Positions 1 to 9,666 of a DNA stretch of 64,000 nt are shown piece after piece (within the stretch, counting starts at the first letter, position 1; each line of letters opens with the position of its first letter). The notes under the pieces were generated by a model. That model was not told the DNA's origin. It saw only the letters and a program-made list of their open reading frames with translations, and searched no databases. Origin of the DNA: Aphrocallistes beatrix (lineage: Eukaryota > Porifera > Hexactinellida > Sceptrulophora > Aphrocallistidae); NCBI GenBank assembly GCA_963281255.1, contig OY725503.1, positions 1,798,001 to 1,862,000 on the forward strand, given 5' to 3'. Position numbers and translations under genes: made by a program.

Positions 1-2
1 GG

Positions 3-497
3 TACAGTCTGTTTCATAATTATTGAGAATATTCGCAAAATTAGTATCAGGTAATCACTACAGTTTTGATATATTGAATCTGAAAAGGGATTACATTTCT
101 TATCGATTTTATCAAATTCAATTCTAAACTTGGAAAAATTCATATATTTCATTTAGAAAATGGGAATTACATACTTTCGTATATGTATTTTATTTGAAAT
201 TCTAGAGCCTATATCTTGATATATTTTTCACCTTATTTTGTTAAAACATTGGTCAATTCATTCCGAACATCCTCAATGAGCCAAGAAGAGACTAGACAAC
301 GGACTAAAATATTGTTTGATGCTGGTATGCATAGTGCTGCAGAATTATTCGAGTAACCAAACCCTCCCCAGAGTACTGTTTATCGAATTTTGAAAAGAAT
401 CAAGGGCAACAAACCCATGCAAAATAAGAAAGGTGCTGGACATCCTGTTAAAACTACCTATAGACAGAAGCAGGACATTATAACGACTCTAATTTGA
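3..497 (+). mobile_element. Tc1/mariner-like element, 5' part only
   Basis: The left end carries a terminal repeat, TACAGTCTGTTTCATAATTA, that matches the reverse complement of the repeat ending at 61205. Both belong to one transposon family. The transposase start follows at 276. The element stops abruptly in an AT microsatellite near 497, so the catalytic part and right end are missing. Confidence 0.7.
276..497 (+). pseudogene. Tc1/mariner transposase N-terminus (HTH part), broken
   Basis: Begins MSQEETRQRTKILFDAG and continues with a helix-turn-helix-like segment (STVYRILKRIK). The start and spacing match the better copy at 59329, which begins MSQLIIHNRIKTLFDAG. The homology gives the family: the N-terminal DNA-binding region of a Tc1/mariner transposase that cuts and pastes the element at TA sites. 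An in-frame TAA after ELFE (about 354) breaks it, and the DDE domain is absent. Non-functional. Confidence 0.65.
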
Positions 498-538
498 ATA
501 TATATATATATATATATATATTAAATATATATATTTTA
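498..538. repeat. AT microsatellite
   Basis: A run of TA dinucleotides marks the junction between the Tc1 fragment and the Helitron-like copy. The same AT tract occurs inside many R1 copies just after their 5' end, so it may be part of that element. Confidence 0.85.
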
Positions 539-539
539 G

Positions 540-862
540 AATTAGAAATTTCAGTTTTTTTACTATAACTCAGCCGTTTTAGGTAATAGAAGGCTGAAAT
601 TTTAATAGAATGTGTATATTAATATATCCCAATTATGATACAACTAACATCCAAAAATGATGACTCATTACTCTGTTATGACGTCATCATTACGCTTGAA
701 AAATTTTAAAAATTGTTGAATTTTCGAGTGATATCGATTTTAACAGTAAGACAGACGTATTTAGAGATGTTATCCTCCTTTTGATTAATCAATGTGACCC
801 CAGGCGCCCAAAGGACACAATGTGTCCACCAGCCTCGCAGCGTAAGCAAGCGAAGCGCGCTT
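540..862 (+). mobile_element. Helitron-like family R1, 3' portion
   Basis: Contains the R1 middle (TAACTCAGCC, TGATGACTCAT, TGACGTCATCA), the GTGATATCGATT block and the GC-rich end ending AGCAAGCGAAGCGCGCTT. The 5' third is missing. A short piece of another R1 start (GAAACTGCCAGGC) follows at about 893. No coding capacity. Confidence 0.75.
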
Positions 863-1160
863 ATATATATATATATGCAATGAATTTATTAAAGAAACTG
901 CCAGGCGAATTCTACTATTCGATTGGTGGTGATAATATTATCGAAATTTAATGAAGCTATCATATTCTGAGCAATTCACTCGGGAATGTCAATTTATGCT
1001 TAGGGCCGCCCGGCCCATGGCGGGTGGCCGGGAGGGTCCGACGCCTATGTCTGTAACGAAGCTATTGAAAAATAATTAAAAATTTCAGTTTTTCAGCTAT
1101 AACTCAGCCATTTAGGTAATAAACACTCCTCATAAGCATCCATTTTTATTACTCTCCGGA
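863..1160. other. Fragmented repeat stretch with a GC-rich scrap
   Basis: No gene seen. At 988-1046 there is a GC-rich scrap ending GACGCCTATG, the same terminus as the 312-bp hAT MITE at 7106 and 43592, so it may be a MITE remnant. Poor R1-like sequence (CTGTAACGAAG; TATAACTCAGCC) lies around it. Confidence 0.4.
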
Positions 1161-1310
1161 ATGGCATTGTCTTGTGTTGTCCCAGGCTGCAAGTCCAGCT
1201 ATAAAAGTGAAGCAGAATATCTTCTGCTTTACATTTCGCATAGAATTTGAAACTGAAGAATTGTTTAGGGTAATTCCACACTCACGGAAACACTATAATG
1301 CAATCACACA
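1161..1310 (+). pseudogene. THAP zinc-finger fragment
   Basis: Starts MALSCVVPGCKSSYKSEAEY. The C-x4-C followed by S-Y-K fits the first half of a THAP (C2CH) DNA-binding finger, the domain at the N-terminus of P-element-like transposases and many host regulators. The frame then breaks: the first frame ends at 1248 and another carries on with residues such as ETEELFRVIPHSRK. The second Cys-His pair is not visible. It could come from a THAP transposon like that at 33087 or from a host THAP gene. The short length limits certainty. Confidence 0.4.
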
Positions 1311-1380
1311 AATGAGAACAAGTTTCTACAATGTATATGTTTCATTAACTAATTGTCATATTTACACTTCTACTCACCTC

Positions 1381-1762
1381 AAAATGTCGACTCATTATGG
1401 AATTATAACGTCATCGTCACCTTTTAAAATTAGAAATTTCAGTTTTTCGACCACAACACATTTTAAGTGATAGAAGGCTGAAATTTTAATAGAATGTTTG
1501 TATTAAATTATTAATATATCTCACATATGATACAACTATAATCAAAAAATGATGACTCATCACTGTTATGACGTCCTTATTAACATCAAAAATAAAAAAA
1601 TTGACAGATTTTTCGAGTGATATCAATTGTGAAGGTAAGACAGACGTATTTAGTAATATTATCTACCTGTATAATTAATCATTGCGAGCCCAGGTGCCCA
1701 AAGGGCGCCTCGACACAAAGTGCCTGCCAGCCGTACAGCGCAAGTAAGCGAAGCGCGCTTGT
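1381..1762 (+). mobile_element. Helitron-like family R1, diverged copy
   Basis: Runs from AAAATGTCGACTCATTATGG through GATGACTCATCAC to the 3' end GCGAAGCGCGCTTGT at 1762. The 5' terminus is not clear. More diverged than the copies at 11130 and 49188, with several indels. Confidence 0.7.
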
Positions 1763-2190
1763 GAATATAAACGCTTATTAATTAAATCCTTAACCTTTTG
1801 AAGTCAAAGATATTAATTTTATAAGTGTAGTGTCAAATTGACAATCACAGGAAAATTAACTTAGCTTTTCTAACAAACTCATGGTCCAGAAATCATAGTT
1901 AGCGCCATTGCCTTAGGTTATTAGATTGCTATGGTTGTTACCTCATGTCAAAAACACTCAAGATCCACCAGGGCGAGGTTTACTCAATATCGAAGATTTT
2001 AAATGTTTTTTAAAAGTTTTTCAAATTCCTCCAATCATAAATGTGAAGGCAAACCATTGACTGAGGCCTCAGTTAGATATAAAACGTATATTTGTCAGTT
2101 TTTTTAAAGAAAAATTTGTATAGAGACTAGATTTCAACAGTTGAGATAGGGTTTTTGGGGTACTGAGTTCGAATATCATATTTTCGGGTC
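1763..2190. other. Unassigned AT-rich stretch
   Basis: No convincing ORF, RNA or bounded repeat. The sequence near 2140-2185 weakly resembles 4110-4190, so it may contain an old unclassified repeat. Confidence 0.5.
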
Positions 2191-2515
2191 TACACTGCTC
2201 GGAAAAAGAGTATTTGTGCACTTCATTATTTCATGTGCAATTAATACTAAATGGAAATTTGAGCATTCCAATTACACTGCAGTATCGATTTTACGAACAC
2301 CAATTTTACGAATTATTCCCAAGTATTTATCGATTTTACGAATTTCCCTCTCCAAATTCATTTTATTAATACTTATAATATTTGTATCCTGTAAACAATT
2401 TTGGTTGTCTTTTATATCAATATTGCATACAAGTGTATACAAATTACGTAGTATTTTACGAACTCAAACTATCGATTTTACAAACTCAAATTATCGATTT
2501 TACGAACTGAATTTG

Positions 2516-2840
2516 TGAAAATAATGTGTTCGGATAATTGAAATAATGTGTTCGGATAACTGAAATAAAGTGTTCGGATAACTGAAATAATGTTTAATAA
2601 ATCAATTCCTTAAAAATGTATATTCCAAAATTGTGCGTAGCATTGTCAATTTGTTTGGCTATACATACGTGTAAGTAGTAGTATTCAAATCATAATACGT
2701 TCTTTAATAACATCTAAGTTGGTACATGTGCATTTAAGAGCGTAAATACGTATTTCGCTTATCCGAACGATTTCACTTATCCGAACACCAATCTTTGAGC
2801 TAACAAACGGAGGTGTTCGGATAACCGAGGGTGTACTGTA
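2516..2840. mobile_element. Tigger-like MITE with a 22-bp tandem repeat
   Basis: The right end GTTCGGATAACCGAGGGTGT-ACTGTA is a typical Tigger terminus. The left terminus is degraded. Near the left side, TAATGTGTTCGGATAACTGA-type units of about 22 bp occur three times in tandem (about 2522-2593). The GTTCGGATAAC phrase is also the core of the MITE at 57764, so the two are related. Confidence 0.6.
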
Positions 2841-3082
2841 TTGATTTTACTAATTCATATCAATAGATACATGATTCTAATGAAGTCATGGTTGGCTTAG
2901 AAGTTTAAGTTTGAATTATACAATGCATTGCATAATCTGAAACTTGAAGCTTATAGTTCCAAACAAGCCTAATTAGAAATATGAAATGGTCGACAACTTT
3001 TCTAGGACTAGTTCAGCATCCAGTTTATTGAGCAAATAATGTTTTTTTAATGAATAATACTACTCGTATATGTATAACTCTA

Positions 3083-3383
3083 TACAGGGCAACTCCGCTT
3101 AATCGGGACACCGCTTAATCGGGACAACCGCTAAATGGGGAAAGTCTCCAGGAATGAAATGGTTCTTAGACAGAGAAGCTAATACTAAATTTCATAGGAT
3201 AACCCTCGCCTGGCCAGGTCTCAAAAGTATAAATAGAGAAAACCCCACTTTCATTTTCACTTTCAATGTACTTTCATTTTCACTTTCAACATTCCTAGCC
3301 AACCGCGGGTTAATTGGGAACTCCGCTTAATCAGGACAAAATATCCGGGAGCAAAGTGTCCAGATTAAGCGGAGTCACCTGTA
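3083..3383. mobile_element. Tigger-like MITE
   Basis: Inverted ends TACAGGGCAACTCCGCTTAA and TTAAGCGGAGTCACCTGTA, TA-flanked. The phrase CCGCTTAATCGGGACA is repeated inside. The CTCCGCTTAAT core is shared with the element at 29865, so these are one superfamily. No ORF. Confidence 0.75.
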
Positions 3384-3901
3384 TTATATTTCGGATCAGA
3401 GAATTGGACGGTGTTATAAAATAAAAAAATAGTTGTTTGTATTTATTTCCAACCACAAGTCTTGAACAAAAAATTAAATTAAGTTATAAAGGATGATCGA
3501 TTTTACGAATTATTCGATTTTACGAAGTTTGGGTTCCAAATAGTTCGTAAAATCGATACTGCAGTGTAGTAATTGTAGAATACATCTAATCAATTCCCAA
3601 CTATTAATATTTTCAAATTATCAATCACTGCCACCTTATGTCACATATGTTTCTGTTTATCACTATACATGATGGTAATGAAATACTTTTTGCGCCATAG
3701 GTTGCTAATTTGTGAATTGGGTAAGTAATTTATTAAAAATCTTCAACTATTAATAATTCATATGTGTAAAGTTCGAATCTTAAACCAACCGTTTAGTAAC
3801 TCTTAGAGTTTGAATACATCTCCCTTAATGAAAATATTCAATTTAGTACTATTTGTATGAGAAATAATGTAGTGTACAAATACTTTTGTCTGGTTAGTGT
3901 A

Positions 3902-4393
3902 TATAATAAATTCAGATCAATATGATATATTTTTGTTTACCTTTGTGTGCAATAGATAAATAAAGTAAAAATCTCAAAGGTATGCTACAAGTTGAACTAG
4001 CTTAGAACGGTTGACATGGTATTTTAAGGATGCAGATTTATAAGATAACATTTCCAATCTATATGATAAATTATGTATTCACATAAAGTTAAAAATTTCT
4101 AAAAAGGAGTTAGAGAATAGCTTTGTTGATCTGAGGTTTTTAGGGGCGTAGATTCCAAATGTCGTATTTTCGATCTCATAGCATAGGTATTTTATGTTCA
4201 CAATGCATTCATAAAGTAAACATATTTGACATGGATTGCGAAAGTATCAATATTTATCACCAGTATTATAGGTACTTCTGAATTCATTTATATTTCCAAG
4301 CACCCGTATTTCCAAGCACCCCACAGGGCGACTCACGAAGTGTTCACTAGCCGCGCTACGGATGTGCGCGATACGTGCTTGTTTATAATATAG
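3902..4393. other. Unassigned AT-rich stretch
   Basis: No supported gene or complete repeat. A short region near 4110-4190 resembles 2115-2190. Confidence 0.5.
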
Positions 4394-5023
4394 TACAGGC
4401 AGCCCTCGCCGTTCGCGAGTTTGCCTTTCGCGGTTTCGACTATTCGTGGAAATCTTTTTGAGTCTTGTTTTGCTATTCGCGGAAATCTTTTTGAGTCTTG
4501 TTTTGCAATTCACGACTCGTTCCCTCGACTATTCTCGGTTCTCGTTACTCTCTTCAGTAGTTTCATGGGCTACCATAAGTCCATAAACTTATACATAGTA
4601 TCTCCATATTATCCTGGCAATATCTTTTACTGTTTATATTGTTCTATTCTAATATTAGACTCTATTGTTTCTACGTATACTTATAATTTTCTAACTAATA
4701 ATTACATCATGCCTAAGAGAAGTTAGTTGGTGATTGTAACTTTACTATTTAGGTATGGTACTTAGGTTTGCTACTATCTTACATTTATCACTTCATTTAT
4801 TATGACCATTTTTATTATGACACTTGTGCCAGTGTTTGTATCAGTATTACAGCTCAACTATTGAATCAATAACGTATTTAGCAAACTGTATCTAGCGTCG
4901 TTTTTATAATCTAGGAACGTAACCCCACTATTCTCATTAAAATTACGTCTTGCCGTTCGCGATTTTGCCAATCGCGACAATTCTCAGGAACGTAACCCCC
5001 GAGAACGGCGAGGGATACCTGTA
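4394..5023. mobile_element. Tigger/pogo-like MITE with internal tandem repeat
   Basis: Ends TACAGGCAGCCCTCGCCGTT and its counterpart GGCGAGGGATACCTGTA form inverted repeats with TA at both sides. A roughly 32-bp unit (CTATTCGCGGAAATCTTTTT...) is repeated about 2.5 times at 4438-4507. The GC-rich ends stand out from the AT-rich interior. No transposase. Confidence 0.75.
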
Positions 5024-5480
5024 TACGAGAATTATAGAGTGACATAATTGGGAATACATTTCTGAATTATTAATTTGGCTTTAAAGAAAATCAATCAAAA
5101 ACAGAGTGCAATTTCTCATCGAGAAAGACTTGAGTCATTTTAACAAGAAAATATAGAATATATTAGCAAACCTTCTAAAGGTTAAGGGTTAGTTTCTTTG
5201 GATTTTGCGGCCTCTTGCGGGGTTAAAGTATTTATGCGGTTTTTTTTCGGCCAGAATAACTTGGTTGCGGGCAGTGGAATAGGCTGCGGAGCCAAAGAAT
5301 AATTAAGTATATAAACAAACAAAATATCAACTAAAGAAAGATACTTGTAGTAAAATATAAAATATAAAATTTCAAGGTTCAAATTGATCAATTATTCTCA
5401 TTATATTTTGAGATAAATTGGGGTCCTAGAAGCAAACTAGTGGTGTTAGTAGAAAAGCGAGATTAGAGATTAAAACATAC
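5024..5480. other. Intron sequence, nothing recognised
   Basis: This lies just downstream (minus strand) of exon D. The next exon of the host gene is not visible here. Confidence 0.5.
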
Positions 5481-5809
5481 CTGGGCCATTTCTGTTCTAG
5501 TAAAGCCGAAAAAGATCTCGGGTTCAATTTTAGGTTCTTGCTTTTCATCTGCTAATAAGTTTTTTAGTCTCTTTATATCGGATTCTAAAGCAATATTGCG
5601 TTCAGCATGCTCACGTTCTTGCTCTTTTAGTGAATCAACGCACTGTTGAAGTACATTTCGGTCAGCATCCAGTGTATTTAGTTGTGATTCAATAGTATTT
5701 TTTTCCGCCAAAATTTTATTTTTCTCTGTTTGGAGTTTCTTAGTTTCCAGTAGTAGGCTATCACATTCTGCTGGATTTGAAAATAATTCTGAATCAGATA
5801 AATCGCTAC
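5481..5809 (-). CDS. Exon D of a large coiled-coil host gene (partial)
   Basis: The minus-strand exon is bounded by an acceptor with a pyrimidine-rich tract (TTGCTATTTATAG before 5809) and a strong donor, CAG|GTATGT, after 5481. It codes about 110 residues. The opening segment is acidic (SDLSDSELFSNPAEC). A long Leu/Glu/Lys-rich coiled coil follows (LLLETKKLQTEKNKILAEK onward), and the exon ends FFGFTRTEMAQ. It starts with two bases of a codon, which fits exon C ending with one, and it ends in phase 0. The open frame, splice sites and heptad pattern make it a real exon rather than transposon debris. Family not recognised; the coiled coil suggests a structural or scaffold role (inference). Confidence 0.7.
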
Positions 5810-6420
5810 CTATAAATAGCAAACAAACAATCAAACAAATCAAAACCATATTTCCATTTTTAACGGGGGAAAAAATCAGGATTAAACTTCAACCTAATTT
5901 ATAGTGAAACTTTAAAAACCGGTTGTTCCTTTCTATGATGGATAATGATGTAACATAACGACGAATCAACTTTTTGCAAATTAAAACACATGTATTGAAA
6001 GTTACCTTACTACTAATTTAAATATAACTTTTCATCACAACCGATAATGATAGAAACAACTGAAAATTCGAACTATATGAGTTAAATGTAGAAAAAGGTT
6101 GTACAAGAACTTGTATAATTTCAGGATACAGTCGGATTTGGAAAACTTGGTAGAATCACTTAGAAAATTTCCGTTTTTATTTTTTTTCAACCAATTCTCT
6201 ACATCTGAATATACAGCAGAACATGCCTAATTTGTGAGCTCGGGCTTCCAGAATTTGGATAGCGATTCTCATTTTACATTTCTGGAAAATGAAATTGTAT
6301 CGTATTTCATTTTCCAAAAAAATATGACCAAACTTCTTTTAGCTCAATTCGTGACTCACCCAAGGTATTCTCTAAGAGTATCAGATGCCTAATTTGGCAC
6401 ATGATTTTAAAAGTAGTTAA
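5810..6420. other. Intron sequence with a small hairpin
   Basis: No gene. A perfect 12-bp inverted repeat, GGAAAATGAAAT / ATTTCATTTTCC, with an 8-base loop lies near 6284-6315. The phrase ATGCCTAATTTG occurs twice. No complete element is bounded here. Confidence 0.5.
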
Positions 6421-7105
6421 TAGTGTGTCAAAAATTAAAAAGTTTGAATCTTTAAATGATTACCCTTCAAATAGTTTACTTTGATCACCAAATGTTAACC
6501 ATAAAAGATTCAAGCAATTTGGAGATGATTTAGTGGTCGCGAAGGTAGACTTCTCCAAGTACAGTTTTATAATGGGATTTTTCCGGTTTAATAATTACAA
6601 GTACGAATGCGGGTCCCAACTGGTTTCACCAATATCTCTGAACCGTTAGATTTTAGCACATCAAAATATATTATTGGCTGATATAAAACCATACCCAAAT
6701 ATCTCTATACAAGGTTGTTAGATCGATTGCTTATATCAGAAGTACTCTTTTTGCAATTTTATCCATAAACCGGTAAATCCCATTATAAGTCTGTACTTGG
6801 AGAAGTCTACCTTCGCGACCACTAAATCATCTCCAAATTGCTTGAATCTTTTATGGTTAACATTTGCATAGGCGCCCAACTAGCTGTTTCGGGATGGGGG
6901 GCCCCATCCCGATATTTTTTTCGGGATGGGGGCGTATGTTTTCCCATCCCGAATTTTAGAGAATGTATGACATCTTAACTTGCACAATTACACATTATTG
7001 GAGAGAAAAATGTATGGAATCAATATACGTATAGTTTAAAAAATAAATAACATGTTTTTTGAAAAATTTTAAATAGATGTAAAGACTGTTCTCATCAATT
7101 GCGGC

Positions 7106-7417
7106 CATAGGCGTCGTAACCCACCCGGTTACCCGGCAATGTCCGGGCGGCCCAGAGTGAATGCCGGGTGCTACACGGTCTAATGCCGGATGCTACCCGG
7201 TAAAAAGACCGGGTACTACCCGGTAAAAAGCTTGGTGCTATTATGTACTGGTAATTGACTGTTACTAATTCCTCATGTAGATCAAGGGTTCACGGCCCAT
7301 TTGACTGACGGTAACGCTGGATCAGCTGAAGATACGGCCCGATTAACTGACTGAACGGTCCTGGATTATTGTGGCCGGGCAGTCCAGGGGTAGGAAATAA
7401 AGTTTACGACGCCTATG
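7106..7417. mobile_element. 312-bp hAT MITE R2, copy 1
   Basis: Ends CATAGGCGTCGTAA / TTTACGACGCCTATG. An exact 8-bp target duplication, ATTGCGGC, flanks it at 7098-7105 and 7418-7425. It has the same length as the copy at 43592-43903 with about ten differences. GC-rich, non-coding, with CCGGTAAAAAG repeated inside. Confidence 0.9.
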
Positions 7418-7431
7418 ATTGCGGCCCAGGA

Positions 7432-8193
7432 TTAACTTGTTTGTTTGGGAGGCCCGAAGAGATTGAGCCTGGCCGTTGATCGGGTGATGAAGGTGTCCAC
7501 TGTCTTTTGTATATTGATGGTCTTGCTCATTGACTTGTGTATTTGCAAAGTCGCACAGTAGTTCAGTCTCGCCTCAGTCATGGTAGTACGAATATACGTC
7601 TTAATCCGCTTGAGAGCGGAAAATGAACGTTCTGGACTACAAGTAGTCGCCGGAGACACGAAATAGATGCGAAGCATTGTGTGAGCATCCTTCGTAATGA
7701 CAGCTAGCGCATCATTGGAGTCATAGACAACAGCGAGACTTTCGACTGACAGCTTGGCCATGTCCATCCCGGCAATCGCCGCCATGTTGTGCAAACTCGA
7801 GATATGGTAACTAAATATGTCTTTGGTGAGACCATCTGAGAGGTCTGCCTTGTAACGCTCAAAAATGTTACTCACAGAAGCAGTTGCCCCAGGAGTACAC
7901 AACGCCTCAACAAATCTCTTGCAAAGAAGCCATCGAAAATCATCATTTACGGGACGATGCTCTATCCAAGGACGAGTAAAAGCCCATGCACTGTGGTTAG
8001 TGGCGGCGCGTTTTGAAGAATCCACACGCTCGACAGAGGTTGCAACGGTTCCTTGAGATGAGGAAGGTGTGCACGGATCAGGGTCCGTGGACTGATCAAA
8101 ACTTTCAATCGCCGGTTTACTGGCCCAAAGTGTAGCACTTGAGGGAGTCACACCGGAGAGCTTGTTCTTTTTTGAATGAGGCGCGCAAGCCAT
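7432..8193 (-). CDS. hAT transposase, short form (253 aa), possibly truncated
   Basis: Cut-and-paste transposase of the surrounding element. The C-terminal third is the hAT dimerisation domain: residues about 175-215 read ATTCSPERSFSALKRIKTYI and then TTMTEARLNYCATLQIHKS, the family's conserved S-x-x-R-S-F-S block. The start chosen is the first Met (MACAPHSKKNKLSG), which lies inside the element. At 253 aa it is far shorter than usual hAT transposases (about 600 aa), and no zinc-finger or clear DDE core is visible. It is probably an internally deleted copy or a last exon. The reading frame is intact, unlike most transposase genes here. Confidence 0.7.
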   Translation of the reverse strand: MACAPHSKKNKLSGVTPSSATLWASKPAIESFDQSTDPDPCTPSSSQGTVATSVERVDSSKRAATNHSAWAFTRPWIEHRPVNDDFRWLLCKRFVEALCTPGATASVSNIFERYKADLSDGLTKDIFSYHISSLHNMAAIAGMDMAKLSVESLAVVYDSNDALAVITKDAHTMLRIYFVSPATTCSPERSFSALKRIKTYIRTTMTEARLNYCATLQIHKSMSKTINIQKTVDTFITRSTARLNLFGPPKQTS

Positions 8194-8469
8194 CGTAGAA
8201 TACTTAGATACTAAATTTTCAATTTATACAAAATCTGATAATTGATATATCATACACAAAAATCCTAGGGAAACACATAAATAAACAGGTTCATGAGAAC
8301 CTCCCATCTAAAATTGGTATGTACCATACGTTCGATTAATAATCCAAATCATTTGAATCCCCATCCCGACAATTTGGAAAGTTGGGCGCCTATGATTTGG
8401 TGATCAAAGTAAACTATTTGAGGGTAATCATCTAAAGATTCAAACTTTTCAATTTTTTGACACACTCTA

Positions 8470-8979
8470 GTAGTTAAGAATGTGAAATTTAATATGATCT
8501 TATGGTACCATTATGTTATACTATACAGATTAAGGTATTATGAAAATAAATGGGTTTGAAATCCAGGGCAAATCTATGTTGGATTATATAATATAAGAAT
8601 CCCTAGCATATATACTTATTTAGGAGACATCTACACAAAGTAAATGTAAAATAGAAATTATAAAATGTTTGGATAATGAAATGACTGAGCTCAAGCCTGT
8701 GTAAATCAAAATTCTTTAATGACATTACATAATCACAGACTAAAATCGGTATATATCATGAAAATCCCTAAGGAAAAAAACAGGATTCACATTGGTTTAT
8801 AAGATCATAATTTTCTACAAAATATTCAAGATCTCCATTTAGAAAGGCTTTCTTTAATAAATTTGACACTTTTTTCTCGTTTCCAGAAATATGCAATTCC
8901 ACCTTTTCAAATTTTATTTTTAGTATAATCAAACAGTTTCACCTTATTACCTCGAATTAGAATAAGTCCCCATAGAGAG
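8470..8979. other. Unassigned AT-rich stretch
   Basis: No bounded repeat or coding sequence recognised. Confidence 0.5.
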
Positions 8980-9600
8980 TACAGGGTGTTCAGAAATTAT
9001 TGGCACCTTACTTAATGTACAAAAATTCAAATCATGATAAACTATCGCATAAATCATTTGCGAATATATCACTAGTTAGTTCTATGTATTTATTAATCCT
9101 ATCAGGCATCCCTGCGACTAATCTATCCAGACATGATGGCTCAATGCTAGACCAAGCAAATTTCAATGAAGATTTAGCTCTTCCAGGTTCTTTGATTGAG
9201 GTAACTCATCAAGCTTCTGTTAGAGAATTGCCTACAGATTCTCGATTGAGTTCAAGTTTGGAGAATAACATGGTCATTCTTCTTTTAGCCAGAAATTTTA
9301 TGTGTCCAACAACATTCCTGAGTAATTTTGGCCCAGTGAGATGGAGCAGGTTTGTACTCATTCTCCGTTGATGAATTGAACCTGTTTTCCGTTTTCTTTT
9401 CATTGCATCTTCACAGGTTTCAGCCAATATATCAGACACATAATAGGAAGCAATCACAGTTTGTTTGGGTGGATTAATATGTAATTCTGAGAGTGGCTAG
9501 TGACTCATCATGCCCTACTCCATGATTTTGGGGAGAAATTTCACCTTTTCCTGTGGTGTGACCTCCAAGAATTATGACATCAAATTCGATACAGAAAATG
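8980..9600 (-). pseudogene. Tc1-like transposase C-terminal remnant with terminal repeat
   Basis: The end TACAGGGTGTTCAGAAATTA at 8980 is a Tc1-type terminus. Reading the minus strand inward gives a decayed transposase. An upstream piece contains AETCEDAMKRKRKTGS. The tail then has SIEPSCLDRLVAGMPDRINK, which matches the W-x-x-I...L-x-x-S-M-P-x-R pattern closing Tc1 transposases. Stops and a frameshift separate the pieces, and the central catalytic part is missing. The terminus resembles those of the non-autonomous copies at 25128 and 60193, so this may be their relative. Confidence 0.6.
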
Positions 9601-9666
9601 TTAATAATGAAGTTATTTTAACAGATTTTTAATCCAAATATTGCAGTGCATAAATAAATTTTAATA

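Larger units (their letters stand above)
2273..3568. mobile_element. Tigger/pogo-like element inside R4 copy A
   Basis: Inverted ends TACACTGCAGTATCGATTTT and its complement CGATACTGCAGTGTA. The phrase ATCGATTTTACGAA recurs near both ends. This is the usual layout of Tigger/pogo non-autonomous copies, which insert at TA. It contains two further Tigger-like elements (2516-2840 and 3083-3383). No transposase remains. Confidence 0.7.
2191..3901. mobile_element. R4 MITE (copy A) split by a Tigger nest
   Basis: The left end TACACTGCTCGG...TATTTGTGCAC and the right end TACTTTTGTCTGGTTAGTGTA match the ends of R4 copies at 20905, 37209 and 52635. Both flanks of the Tigger-like insertion (2273-3568) are R4 sequence. 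Without the insertion the element is about 415 bp. The TA-flanked inverted ends suggest a non-autonomous Tc1/mariner element. Confidence 0.75.
6867..8394 (-). mobile_element. hAT transposon with own transposase
   Basis: Inverted ends CATAGGCGCCCAACT and AGTTGGGCGCCTATG. The host site is known from the opposite arm of the foldback element, and comparison shows a duplicated ATTTG at 6862-6866 and 8395-8399. GGGATGGGG-type GC-rich motifs follow both ends. It contains a hAT transposase gene on the minus strand and a 312-bp hAT MITE at 7106-7417. Confidence 0.75.
6421..8469. mobile_element. Foldback (long inverted-repeat) element hosting a hAT transposon
   Basis: Left end TAGTGTGTCAAAAATTAAAA; right end AATTTTTTGACACACTCTA. 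Inside, 6528-6620 and 6757-6860 are inverted copies (TAGTGGTCGCGAAGGTAGAC). The right arm is cut at 6866/8395 by a hAT element. Without it the element is about 515 bp. Related sequence lies at 36889-37193. Confidence 0.75.
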
